From Acanthoscelides obtectus (Eukaryota; Arthropoda; Insecta; Coleoptera; Chrysomelidae), in assembly GCA_963669975.1 (NCBI GenBank), contig CAVLJG010000003.1, forward strand, positions 31,515,176-31,579,175: a DNA stretch of 64,000 bases, in the 5' to 3' direction. Position 1 is the stretch's first letter. Every line of letters begins with the position of its first letter. This document shows positions 11,548-21,350 of this stretch, one piece after another. Made by a program: the position numbers and the translations under genes. Below the pieces are notes generated by a model. The model was not told the DNA's origin and made no database searches. It saw only the letters and a program-made list of their open reading frames with translations.

Positions 11548-12071
11548 AAAACAAACTCGAGCCTTGTTGCTTTGTTGTGCAATTTACTACATTAGCCAAC
11601 AAATTGCTCCCAACGGAAGCACTTATACAACTGTTACATATGCTAAATATGTTGGTAAACAACTTCACCATAAACTAACTTTCTGCTGTCATATTTTTGT
11701 TAAAATGCCATAACCAATCTTTTAAGACAAACAACGCATGCATATCGGTTCAAAAGGTTTTAAAAATTTTTAACTGTTGCATAAACGTTTATACAACTAT
11801 TTTATACCGCATATTTGCAAGTTAGTCAAAATGGTTGTGTTGTGGTACCCATGCTAACGTTTATAAAGCAAACCCAAGCCTTGTTGCTTTGCTGTGCAAT
11901 TTACTACAACAAATCGCTCCCAACGGAAGCACTTATACAACTGTTACATATGCTAAATATGTTGGTAAACAACTTCACCATAAACTAGCTTTCTGCTGTC
12001 ATATTTTTGTTAAAATGTCATAACCAATGTATTACGACAAACAATGCATGCATATCGGCTCAAAAGGTTTT
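11548..12071 (-). repeat. Tandem duplication inside Helitron-like copy 1
   Basis: Blocks starting at about 11548 and 11865 (offset 317 bases) share GAAGCACTTATACAACTGTT and CATATGCTAAATATGTTGGT with few differences. The partner copy at 60.6-62.6 kb has the block once, so the duplication is specific to this copy. Confidence 0.85.
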
Positions 12072-12289
12072 ATCAACTGTTCAAACAGAAGATATAGATC
12101 TGGTACAAATTCTGGGTAAATCATTCGACTCTGTCGGTATTTCATTTCAGACATTTGTCAAATTGTTGTATAACACCTGCAGGCAACACCAAAATATTCT
12201 AATAACCTAAAGACAACATGGACGATGCCATGATTGTACACAACTACCCGCCATATTGGGCAAACATTTATTCCTCTATTTAATATTAA

Positions 12290-14683
12290 CCCTTAACAGG
12301 AAACGTGAATTTTTGGAACACAAAAGGAAACATGCCGTCTCTCAGACTGCGAACTTCAAGATGTTCAAAAAATTAGAGTAAGGCGAAAAGCAAGCAATAA
12401 TTTCGCTGAAACTGATACTGGATGTTTATTTTATGTGTTTAATACGTAAAATGCTCATTTCAAAATGATACAAGAACATAAAAGAAACATTTTATTAACT
12501 ATGCTAAAACCATACAAAAATAACGCTGTTGTTGCAACATTCAGAAACTAAATTAAAACTATGGAAAAGTCTCAATATTTTTCTATTTTCTAGTTAAGTA
12601 ATGAACAAGGAAAGTATATTATAGTCAATAAATACAAAAAGAACACAATCAAAATTCACTGCAAGTCTCAAACATTGCCTATATTTATGCAGCTAATACA
12701 TTTGGGTTTGAAGCATTGAAGACATACAGGCTTCCTACATTGTACGCACAAAAATTTGGTCATCCGATGGGTCGTTCGGACACATAAAAAGCAGGCTTTC
12801 CTTTTTTCCAAAACCAAATTTTCAGCTTCTGTTGCTGGATGTTCACATTTGCCAAGGATGCGATTTATCGTAAGTCGCAAATCCCGAGGTAAACGGGGAC
12901 TCTCTAGTCGCTTTTCCATATGCTCACGGACCAGGTTAGCGGCCAACATCTTAGCAAATACCGATTTTTCCTTCTGCAATTCATTTTTCTTATAGCACTG
13001 GTGTAAAATATACGAGTTCACTACCGATATATCCAATAGTCGGTAGAAAATAACCAGTGGCCACCTACGCGAACGGCGACTTGAGGTACTCTTCGAACAT
13101 TTTTCATCAAGAGAATCAACTCCACCTTTATTAGCATTGTAATAGGCTATTATTTCCGGTTTCTGTGTTTCCGGATCACAATATTTTCTGTGGTGCATAG
13201 AAGATATGAGTATTGTGGCTTTATTTTTTTTGCTTACATGAGACACAATAGTGGAATCTTCTCGAAATCCGTACATGGTTGATCCGACTTCTCTTGATTT
13301 GTTGGGTAAAAATGCCGGAGGAATTTCTCTTTTATTTTTCTTCATTGTACCCACATAGGTCAGTTTGTTCTTCAATAGGACATCCATTAATTCTATTGAC
13401 GTAAACCAGTTGTCCGCTGTAATGTTGCGATTAGTTCCAAACAGAGGCTTCGCGAGACGTAGAACTGATTGTGTGGGTTTGGAATACCGCTTGTGTTCCT
13501 CAGGAAGTTCGAAACTATCGGAATCTTTACCGCAGTATATATATGCGTTATAGAGGTAGCTATTCCTTGCATCCGTCAATGCCATAATTTTTATGCCATA
13601 TTTGCAAGGTTTCGCAGGCATATACATTTTAAATCGACATCTTCCTCTGAAACTCACGAGCATTTCATCGACAGTGACAGACTGGCCAACTCCGTACACA
13701 TCTTGACAGTTCTTTATAAAACTATTAAAAATGAAAGATATTGGTGCTACTGGATCTAGCTTCTTTCTTTCATTCCTGTCATCTGGGTTATCAAACCTTA
13801 AGGCTGACAGGAGAATACCAAATCGTTTTATGTTCATGACAGCTCTGAACATATCTCTTCCAGAGCCATCGGTGGCAAAAAGTGTTTCAATGTTCTCGTG
13901 GTTGCTGTTGAACACCGATGTATATACTAAGAGACCCAATAGTGCCTTTATTTCGACTAAATCAGTGTCGTTTAGGTTGCTGGTTTGATTTTTGTATCTC
14001 TTTCGCATTTCTTTGAGCTTGTGATTGGTCCACTTAACGATATGTACCAACATGTCGTCAGTGAACAAAAGCTGCCAAACCGTCAACGGAGCTGCTTCTT
14101 CTCCATATTCATGAGCTTTTCCTCTTAGAGTTGGTACTTTAATGACTATATTGTGCTTCCTTGTACGTGATGATGGTACAACTTCCGAAATATTCCACCT
14201 ATGACGATTTTTTCCATAGAAATAATTCTGAGCCGGTAAATCCTCTTCATTTCCTTCGGCTCCGTCTTCTGATAACTCACTATCACTTGTATGATCTGAT
14301 TCCATGTATTCGTCTTCTGAGGCACTGTCTATATCACTAAAGTCACTTCCTTCATCCCCAAACCATTTTAGAACGGTTTCTTCGAATTCCGGATCATCGT
14401 ATCGTACACGTTTAGAAGGTCCCGCCATACTCGCAAACGCACCTATGCAACACAAATAGCAAACGGGAACGGAAACGTGCCGTCTGACAGACTGCAACAA
14501 ACTAAAATTGGTCCATATTTTAAGGCACGTTTTGGCTAGACTCGTGTGAATGGGGGTGGGCGATGGTCACTAATAGCTTATGGATTAGATGGGTTTTTAC
14601 GTCTGTTAGAGGTGCAATAAAAAAAGATACGCTCAGGTATAGAAACGCCGCAGTCTCACAGACGGCACCTTTCCGGTTAAGGG
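12290..14683 (-). mobile_element. piggyBac-family transposon, 2394 bp, apparently intact
   Basis: TTAA flanks both ends (12286-12289 and 14684-14687). The ends are inverted: CCCTTAACAGGAAACGTG on the left against CCCTTAACCGGAAAGGTG on the right, with a subterminal inverted motif around GCCGTCTNTNAGACTGC on both sides. The unoccupied sequence TAATATTAAATAATT is present in the related copy near 61.9 kb, showing exact TTAA insertion. One long transposase gene fills the middle. Confidence 0.95.
12668..14428 (-). CDS. piggyBac-family transposase, 586 aa
   Basis: Cut-and-paste transposase that would act in the nucleus on TTAA-flanked ends. It has an acidic N terminus (residues about 11-65, rich in D, E and S), then the DDE_Tnp_1_7 core. 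The three catalytic aspartates expected in the family are present: D254 in VTVDEMLVSF, D339 in ITADNWFTS and D438 in NKGGVDSLDE. The C terminus (about 544-582) is a cysteine-rich cross-brace zinc finger, CFLCVRTTHR through CVQCRKPVCLQCF to CISC. No stop or frameshift interrupts the frame. An upstream in-frame ATG at 14500 would give 610 residues; I prefer MAGPSKRVRY because the extra 24 residues reach into the terminal-repeat region and look non-coding. Length matches the founding piggyBac transposase (about 594 aa). It could be functional. Confidence 0.93.
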   Translation of the reverse strand: MAGPSKRVRYDDPEFEETVLKWFGDEGSDFSDIDSASEDEYMESDHTSDSELSEDGAEGNEEDLPAQNYFYGKNRHRWNISEVVPSSRTRKHNIVIKVPTLRGKAHEYGEEAAPLTVWQLLFTDDMLVHIVKWTNHKLKEMRKRYKNQTSNLNDTDLVEIKALLGLLVYTSVFNSNHENIETLFATDGSGRDMFRAVMNIKRFGILLSALRFDNPDDRNERKKLDPVAPISFIFNSFIKNCQDVYGVGQSVTVDEMLVSFRGRCRFKMYMPAKPCKYGIKIMALTDARNSYLYNAYIYCGKDSDSFELPEEHKRYSKPTQSVLRLAKPLFGTNRNITADNWFTSIELMDVLLKNKLTYVGTMKKNKREIPPAFLPNKSREVGSTMYGFREDSTIVSHVSKKNKATILISSMHHRKYCDPETQKPEIIAYYNANKGGVDSLDEKCSKSTSSRRSRRWPLVIFYRLLDISVVNSYILHQCYKKNELQKEKSVFAKMLAANLVREHMEKRLESPRLPRDLRLTINRILGKCEHPATEAENLVLEKRKACFLCVRTTHRMTKFLCVQCRKPVCLQCFKPKCISCINIGNV

Positions 14684-16126
14684 TTAAATAATTGTGTTTC
14701 AGTTCGAAATTACAGATATAAAGTGATAAACATTAGTGCAATTGTGTCTAAATATAGGATTTGTGGAAGATTTAACGCAGATAAGTTCAGTTTTCCATCT
14801 TAAAAATCTAGACATACTTTTGATCATTGTCAAAATATGAATAAAATACGAAGCCCGTAGAAATTGGGTAACTAATTTTCACGATAATCACAATAAAATT
14901 TGCTGCGCAAGTAATTCAATAGCACTATATCAAAGTGTAGAAGTTTATCATATACCTGTGTATGAAATTCACAATGGCCGATATGTAAGTAAACAAGATG
15001 ACTGTAATGTGTTAGTTATATATTCTTCACTTCGTCTATACAATACATAGGAAATAGTTTGGTTGCAATAAAGTAGAATCACGTAAGAGAATAGTTGTAT
15101 AGTTGACAGAAACTGAATCTTGCACTGACGCAAATGTCCTATAGCGGCTGCAAGAGGCTTATACTTTTGTTTTATAACTGTTACCTGCAGCCCTTATACA
15201 ACCTCTTAAATGACTGAAGTGTCCTATTAGGTGTGCCCATTCCGCTTGTATAGCTGTTCTAAGAGGGTTTTGCTAATGTTCTTACAGTATACAATGCTGT
15301 TTAAGGAATACTGTATAATCATTCTTGCAACTCTAATAGGAGTGATAATTTTCGTGGTTCCAATGTATACTTTGCCGCATGAACACGGTATGCGGTAGTA
15401 CTCCTGCAGCTGAGAGTGGGTCCTTCTTGTCCTTTGCCGATCTGATGGTTTGTTGGATCTTCTTCGTAGGCTTGAAGATTGTTTTAATGCCATGTCTCTT
15501 CAGAACTCTGCCAATCCTGTCCGTGACTCTTGGCACAAATGGAAGATACGCTTGAGAGATGGTGGGACGCTGTTCGATTTCACCCTGCCTGGCTGATCTC
15601 AAGCCCATTGATCTTTCGATGTCCCTCTTGCTGTAGCCATTTGCTTCGAACGCAGTTTTCAGGTGTTCAAGTTCTGTCTGGAGGTTCTCCGGTTCGCAAA
15701 TCTTTCGAGCTCGTTCTGTCAGGGTTCTGATAACTCCATACTTCTGACTTGGGTGATGATTGGACAAAGCGTGGAGGTATCTGTCTGTGTGCGTTGGTTT
15801 CCTGTACACTGTGTGACCCAGCTTGTTACCGCGCTGACTGACTAGTACGTCCAAGAAGGCCAGTTGTTGGTCACTTTCTATCTCCATGGTAAACTGTATG
15901 CTTGGATGCCGATCGTTGAGGTGCTGCAGAAACTCGTTTAGCCTGTCCGTGCCATGTTTCCAAATCACGAAAGTGTCGTCCATGTACCGGAACCAAATTG
16001 CTGGTTTGTTCTCCGATGTCTCAACCGCATTCTTCTCAAAGTGTTCCATAAAAAGGTTGGCTATGACTGGACTTCCCATTGTCACACCGTCTGTCTGCTC
16101 ATAAAAGCCCGCGTCCCATAGAAAAT

Positions 16127-16480
16127 AATTTTTAATTACAAAGAGTTATATTAGAGTAATAGATGATCAAACAATCAATCATAATTAATTACAACAAAAT
16201 AAAATTATAACAATATTTAAGTTATTAACAGAATAATTCAATTCTGAGTAAAAAAAGTGCGGTGCATTTTACTACATTTTCATAACTATCCTCTCACAGA
16301 TAGTTGACAATAGAATGATTGTAACATTTAATATATTAAGCGCCCCACGCTTTTTGCTCTGAATTGGATTATTCTGTTAATAACTTAAATTTCATTATAA
16401 TTTTATTTTGAGGTCATTAATTATGATTGATTGTTCGATCACCTACTACTGTAGTACAAACTCTTTGTAATTAAACTTTA
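16127..16480. mobile_element. Foldback/MITE-like element
   Basis: Arms at about 16131-16248 and 16358-16475 are inverted copies with scattered mismatches; shared segments include CAATCAATCATAATTAAT and AAGTTATTAACAGAATAAT. A spacer of about 110 bases separates them. It sits at the truncated 5' side of the Penelope RT frame and has no coding content. Confidence 0.8.
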
Positions 16481-16560
16481 TTTTTTACTTTTTAGTTCGG
16501 TTAGTTATAAAAGCGTCTTCTTTAATTTTTTTAAACTATTTAATTTTTCGTTTAGTTCGA
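16481..16560 (+). repeat. Inverted copy of the Penelope 3' untranslated region
   Basis: TACTTTTTAGTTCGGTTAG followed by TATAAAAGCGT matches the reverse complement of 10990-11050, the 3' untranslated region of the Penelope-like element. Inverted partial copies are characteristic of Penelope insertions. Confidence 0.7.
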
Positions 16561-16590
16561 TTTATCAATTACTTTTTTGTGGACATATGG

Positions 16591-16860
16591 TATTAAAATG
16601 TCTTACGAATCATTTCCTAATCTGACCATTTCATGTAAAGCTTTACTGTTGCATGGGGTTTTTCCTGTTAACTTAGAGCAATTAAGTTCTTCAATCCGAA
16701 TACCGTTTAACGATCCAACACGACTAAGTGCTACAAAAGCTTCTTCAGCAGCAAACAGTCACGAGCCTAGATAAATGACTGCATGATCGACTGTACAACC
16801 TTGCATCTTGTGGACGGTCGAAGCGTAGCTCAGGATTAATGGCAACATTCGCAATGAACA
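16591..16860 (-). pseudogene. Helitron Pif1-like helicase, C-terminal fragment
   Basis: The minus strand reads MLPLILSYASTVHKMQGCTV, then DHAVIYLGS, a stop, and LFAAEEAFVALSRVGSLNG. These are helicase motifs V and VI of Pif1-like helicases (ya.TvHKmQG.T and YVALSRV), the type carried by Helitrons. It ends at a stop after VRLGNDS. One internal TGA breaks it. No Rep domain is seen nearby, so it is a 3' scrap. A host PIF1 helicase exon is possible but the stop argues against it. Confidence 0.75.
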
Positions 16861-16884
16861 AGGTGAGAATGCACTACCTTGAAA

Positions 16885-17060
16885 AATTATCTAGCTCTAT
16901 CTCTCTTACTCCCCTACAGAGGATCTATAAAAGAGTTTATCAATCCTGGAGGTCCTAAGAAGGATAATTGAAAACTGTTTGCATTGTCATCGGTCCTTGA
17001 TACGTGTGCGAACTTAATCAAACTTCTGGAAATTGGTGAAAATTATGCTCGAAGATTCCG
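16885..17060 (-). repeat. Dispersed repeat, inverted partner of 60484-60610
   Basis: Reverse complement shares TTTCACCAATTTCCAGAAG and TTTTATAGATCCTCTG with the 60.5-kb copy, which lacks a central part. The frame LINSFIDPL..GSKR is kept in both copies, perhaps by chance. Confidence 0.65.
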
Positions 17061-17818
17061 TTATATGCATACAGACAGGTGAAGCTAACAAAAGTGTTTT
17101 AAAAAGCTACCGATGCGGTCAAAACGTCAGGAAACTCATTCATTACATCTGCGGCTTTACTTCACGTCTATAACAATACGAAGGTGAATCAGCGAGGCAA
17201 CCACTGTCTCTTTAAACTGCTAATGGGATTTCTCTCATAAATGGTAATGAACTCCTACTCTAAGTCTTTCAGTGTGACGCCTTGATCTTTGCAAATAGAA
17301 AGCAAATTTAATCGGATGCTAGCACATTTTATTCTCATTACCAGCTCCGCGCAATTTGCACGACCCTCCATCGACACTAAAACTATTTGAAATTAATTTG
17401 GAAAACGTGAGGTTTGTGACTGATAAAAAATTATTAGCATTTTTATACTTTAGCAGGGGTAAGTGCTTAATGTTAGATTACTGCGACTGTTTGGCAAATT
17501 GTGTAAATACAAAAATGCATAATCCTGTTAGTCCGGTGGTTAAGGGATCCGACCCTGCACTTTATTTTGTCGCAATGAAACAATACATTTTAGAAGTGTT
17601 ACATAATTTCAGCCAAAAGTCTGTATTTTTTAAGTGTTGATTATATAGGCTTTTATAACATGTTTATCACATTTATGTGTTGCAGGGTCTCAACGAATCA
17701 CCTTGCAGTACCAGTAGTTCGAAGACCTGTCGAACCTTCAGTTAGAAACTTAAACAGTTTCCTCTTTACTTACATGAAGTACCAGGTACCAAGGGCCCGT
17801 ACTGGATTTGAGATCATT
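17061..17818. other. No recognisable gene
   Basis: Open frames of up to about 95 codons occur on the plus strand between 17356 and 17640, but none shows a recognisable motif. Confidence 0.4.
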
Positions 17819-18350
17819 TATGCATCCCAGAATTCAAATTCAAATGTATTGGTGCCAGTATACGTAAAAGCTTCCGGAATCTGCCAACGCTTGATCCAGT
17901 CCTCGAAACATGTTTTAAGCTCGATGTTAGGTATCTCTATTAGGGCAATCTTCGATTTTTTCATTATCTCCTCTAATTCCAAGGCTTTTGGCACCAACTT
18001 GGCTGAAACACGACGGAGAGCCACATTGTTTTGGATGGATCCATAAGAAGTGCTCAAGTCCTCTGCCATCTCTCTGTTAGTTAAATTGCTGTTCTTGGCC
18101 AACCTTTTCTTCACTTTGTCAACGTTTTCTTCTGTTTTCGATATCGATGGTCTGCCGCTGCGCTCATCATTCTGTGAACCGTTTGTACTACTCGAAAACG
18201 GCTGTTTTCTTCAAAGCATCGTTGCCAAAGCATTTTTCTAACATGTCCAAGGTTCGCGTACGGTTGCTAATGTTTTTTTACACAAAATTCAGTGCAAACG
18301 CGTTGTTGTTCATTCAGCGTCATTCAAAAAATCCTAATAAATCGTGAACA
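17819..18350 (-). pseudogene. Mariner-like transposase, internally deleted
   Basis: The N-terminal part resembles the SETMAR-type mariner transposase: RTLDMLEKCFGNDALKKTAV, then LTNREMAEDLSTSYGSIQNN and RRVSAKLVPK (two helix-turn-helix motifs). The sequence then jumps straight to the C-terminal segment, ELKTCFEDWIKRW. The whole catalytic core with its three aspartates is missing. Stops and a frameshift around 18120-18180 add damage. The product is a DNA-binding-domain remnant of the type found in non-autonomous deletion derivatives. Terminal repeats were not identified. Confidence 0.8.
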
Positions 18351-18856
18351 CGTCCAAAGGGCACATGTAGTCAATTCGACGTAGCTTTGACAACTGATAA
18401 TGAAATGATGCCAACATTCGGGAATATCAGTGACAGTTGAGCACTATAACAACACAAACAGGACTCGCAGCCGAGTGCTACGAGCGCCACACGGCGACCA
18501 TTCCGGGAACTTTTCGATCAAGGTATGTACTTGCACAGGTCAAAGACGCAGACCTGAAATCTGACTCAAATTATAATAAAAAAATCTAAGACATCAAACA
18601 ACAAATAAAATATATGCCGAAGAAATTAATCCGTACTATAGACCGCATCTGACATTAAGATGCTTTTCGCATTTCCTTTAAATGGTTGACTATGATGCTT
18701 TTCGGCAGATGTCTAAAAAATTATATGCACTAGTACTCTGCAGACTTCTAACACATTGTTAGCCAGAAGTGCTCTGGAATTAGATTACTTTTGAACCTCG
18801 TATTGTGTTCGTGAACATCACTGTGCATTCTGAACATAGTAAGGTTGTTCTTTATA
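18351..18856. other. No recognisable gene
   Basis: Probably contains the 5' end of the deleted mariner near 18.4-18.5 kb. No other signal. Confidence 0.4.
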
Positions 18857-19033
18857 CAGGGTGACTTGTAGTGTCACGTATTCCTGTTAAGGGGTGATAG
18901 ATTAGGTCAAAACCAACCGATTTTGTCCTATAATGTCCTATAAAGAAGTTAACCGTTTTTGAGTTATTTGAATTTTATTTTTTTTTATTTTTTATTCCGA
19001 TTTCAGATGGTTAAATTTGAAATACAAAAAAAA

Positions 19034-20137
19034 CTACATGTTACGAATACACGCCCACATTCTCTTACGTAATTCACTGTTGGTAACTCTAGTTGATAAG
19101 CGGCTTTTTATTTGGTCAGCTGCACTGATTATCTTTGTAATTAATTCATCGCGCGTTGTTACTAGCGAAACATCGTACACCAGGCTTTTCATATGTCCCC
19201 ACACATACTAATCCATCGGTGTGAGATCTGGGCTTCTTGCTGGCCAGGCAATGGGCCCGTCTCTGCGAATCCATTGATTTGGAAATTTATGGTCTAAATA
19301 CGCCCGTATTAATCTACTGTAGTCTGCGGGACAGCCGTCGTGCTGGAACCGCATATTTTGTCTCGTCGCCAATGGGACGTCTTCCATTAATGGAAACAAG
19401 TGATTTTTCAAGAACTCTTCATACACTTCTTCATTTAAATTGGCGGGCAGAAAATGAGGTCCAATTAAATATCCATCAATGATGCCCATCCACACATTGA
19501 CTGAAAACCGGCTCTGAGACCCCATCGGTCTTATTTTTCGGGGGTTTAAAGCTTCTTTATCAGCCCAATAATGAGCATTATGGTAGTTAGTGATCCCGTC
19601 CTTATCAAACTTCGATTCATCGGTCCACAGAATTTTCTTAAAATAGTCTGGATCTTCTGTATCTGCATGTAACATGTACCTGCAGAAATCTAATCGTCTT
19701 CCAGGATCGCCCTCTTCAATCACATGCACAGGCGTGTAGTGATAAGGGTATAATCTTGCAGTAGGCACAGTAAACCATACTTTGTATTGTGATATACCCA
19801 ACTGAGCAGCCACAATGCGCGTAAAAGTAGTAGGGTCTTCCTGAAACACACGAAGGATTTCCTCTTCATCTTCAGGAGGATAGACTCGGAGTCGACCAGC
19901 ATCACTATGCTGCCTTTGGACACGTCCGGTTTGGCGGATGCGCCGATACACAGAGTCAAACACAGTAACATGAGGTGTTCGGCGATTCGGGAAACGTTGC
20001 CGATATTCACGGCGGGCAGCTGCAGAATCGCCGTTACAAAGTCCGTAACAGAACATTATCTCTGCGTATTCTTCATTTGTAAAAGTTTGCCCGTGCTCGC
20101 TATGGCGAGGTCCTGGCGGATCTTCTGCGTCTGCCAT
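19034..20137 (-). pseudogene. DD41D transposase (DUF4817 type), one internal stop
   Basis: Read from MADAEDPPGPRHSEHG, the protein has an N-terminal helix-turn-helix (FTNEEYAEIMFCYGLCNGDS, then RFPNRRTPHVTVFDSVYRRI), a second winged-helix part ending in VAAQLGISQYKVW, and the catalytic core: ILWTDESKFDKDG, MRFQHDGCPADYS and ARSPDLTPMD. Exactly 41 residues separate the second and third aspartates. A TAG at 19208-19210 follows the third aspartate where FF is expected (related proteins read MDFFLWG). The frame then stays open for 57 codons, YVWGHMKSLVYDVSLVTTRD, to a stop at 19034. That stop lies inside the left terminal repeat. With one nonsense change in 368 codons this copy is young. An ATG at 20245 is also in frame but precedes the conserved start. 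Confidence 0.9.
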
Positions 20138-20270
20138 GATGAGAAAGAAACCACTCGAAATGATCTGGGAAACTCGAAAATAATAATCGTGCGTAAAACG
20201 TGTGCGCGTACGCAGTAGTTGATACCAACTAAACCTAATTCTCACTAGGCGTGCGGCGATGGCGTAACTA

Positions 20271-21350
20271 CAGGGTGGCCCATAAGTCCTTTGAGCTGGA
20301 AAAAAAGGAATAAAACCAAACTAGTTACATTATGAAGAATTATTATATTTTGTTATCATCTTTATTGAATGGGAATTATGTTTTAAAAATCACATCGTCT
20401 AAATGCAATCCATTATGATCACGGCACTCATATAAACAACGTCTAAAATTGTCGATGACTGCGCGGCAAGTCAACTCTGTAATGCTTGTCATTTCTCTTC
20501 GGATATTTCTTTCAGGACATCAACTGATCGCGGAGTGGTGTACACTTTACTCTTGAGGTAGCCCCATAAAAAGAAGTCCATTGGGGTCAAATCTGGACTA
20601 CGTGGTGGCCAGGAAATGTTTCCTCTTCGAGAAATTACTTTGCTGGGAAAAAGTTGACAGACGACGGGCATAGAAGTTTTGGAGGTGTGGGCAGTTGCTC
20701 CGTCCTATTGAAACCAGGTCTGCGTATTATAGCCTGGAAAATTCTGCAACGCTGGTGTCAAAAACTCTTCTATCATTGCTACATACCGCTCCGAAGTAAC
20801 AGTTAATGCGCGACCTCTGTCGTCCTCAAAAAAATAAGGGCCTACGATGCCATGCGCTGACATAGTAGCCCAAACTGTAACTTTAGGGCTGTGTAAGGGC
20901 TTCTGATGCTTACGCCTTGGATTTTCGGGGCTCCAATAACGGCAATTTTGTTTATTTACATGCCCGTTTAAATGGAAGTGAGCCTCGTCCGAGAACAACA
21001 TTATTGAGCGAAGAAAATCGATTCAACATTTCATTCGCAAAGTTTAGTCTCTGAATAGCGTCATTATCTTTTAATTCCTGCACTAACTGAATTTTGTAAG
21101 CGTGCAGACGTAAATCTTTCCTTAAAATCCGCTGTAAAGATGTTCTGGGTACGTTTAGTGCACTGGAACGCTTACGAGTAGACTGGGTAGGATTTTGACG
21201 AACAGACTGTGCCACAATGTTGATGTTTTCTTCAATACGAGTTGTCCTTGGTCGACCCCACCGCTGTTTATCTAACATCGAACCAGTAATACAAATTCCT
21301 TAAAAAAACAGCCTCTGTGGGTGTCATTGTTGTTTCTCTGCATGTACTTC
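20271..21350 (-). pseudogene. Second DD41D transposase, nested and truncated
   Basis: A terminal repeat-like end, CAGGGTGGCCCATAAGTCC preceded by TA, marks 20271; no matching right end is found. The protein starts within its DNA-binding domain at TGSMLDKQRWGRPRTTR, continues SSALNVPRTSLQRILRKDL (second helix-turn-helix), then VLFSDEAHFHLNGHVNKQNC (first aspartate), and ends WPPRSPDLTPMDFFLWGYLK. The segment with the second aspartate (expected after TWFQ) is damaged by a stop and frameshift near 20705. Another frameshift lies near 21000. It is a different subfamily from the host element: the NKQNCRYW segment resembles the element at 40.1 kb. Confidence 0.82.

Larger units (their letters stand above)
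11360..15345 (-). mobile_element. Unclassified Helitron-like repeat, copy 1 (carries piggyBac)
   Basis: The sequence at 11360-12289 plus 14684-15345 matches, inverted, 60654-62648 almost end to end. On the minus strand this copy starts with TC preceded by A and ends with CTAG followed by T, the A/T insertion signature of Helitrons, with a small CTTTTACCAAAAG hairpin about 17 bases before the end. Without the piggyBac insert it is about 1.6 kb. It has no inverted terminal repeats and no Rep/helicase gene. It is rich in TTGTATAAC-like motifs. Helitron status is inferred from the ends only. Confidence 0.7.
10945..16127 (-). pseudogene. Penelope-like element (RT plus GIY-YIG), interrupted
   Basis: The 3' side (15346-16127) reads FYEQTDGVTMGSPVIANLFM and FRYMDDTFVIW, the Penelope RT palm with the YMDD box, then LAFLDVLVSQRG, VYRKPTHTDRYLH and the thumb. 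A frameshift leads into YRIPCSCGKVYIGTTK, the start of the GIY-YIG endonuclease. The rest of that endonuclease appears 4 kb away (about 11060-11359): DHRIHFGSCRLLSSVNGYHN and ILVREAIEIHKHPDNFN. A Helitron-like repeat (11360-15345) lies between them, and about 35 residues of the endonuclease are missing. The N-terminal half of the RT is absent; the frame is lost at 16127 where a foldback element begins. The RT frame itself is open for over 250 codons. The 3' untranslated region lies at about 10945-11060. Confidence 0.88.

Noticed and set aside
12668..14500. Possible domesticated host piggyBac-derived gene
   Set aside because: It lies within complete TTAA-flanked ends and a related empty site exists, so it is a transposon copy, not a host gene.
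17520..17570. tRNA-like CCGGTGGTTAAGGGATCC block, possible SINE head
   Set aside because: The A and B box spacing and a cloverleaf could not be formed, and no second copy is seen.
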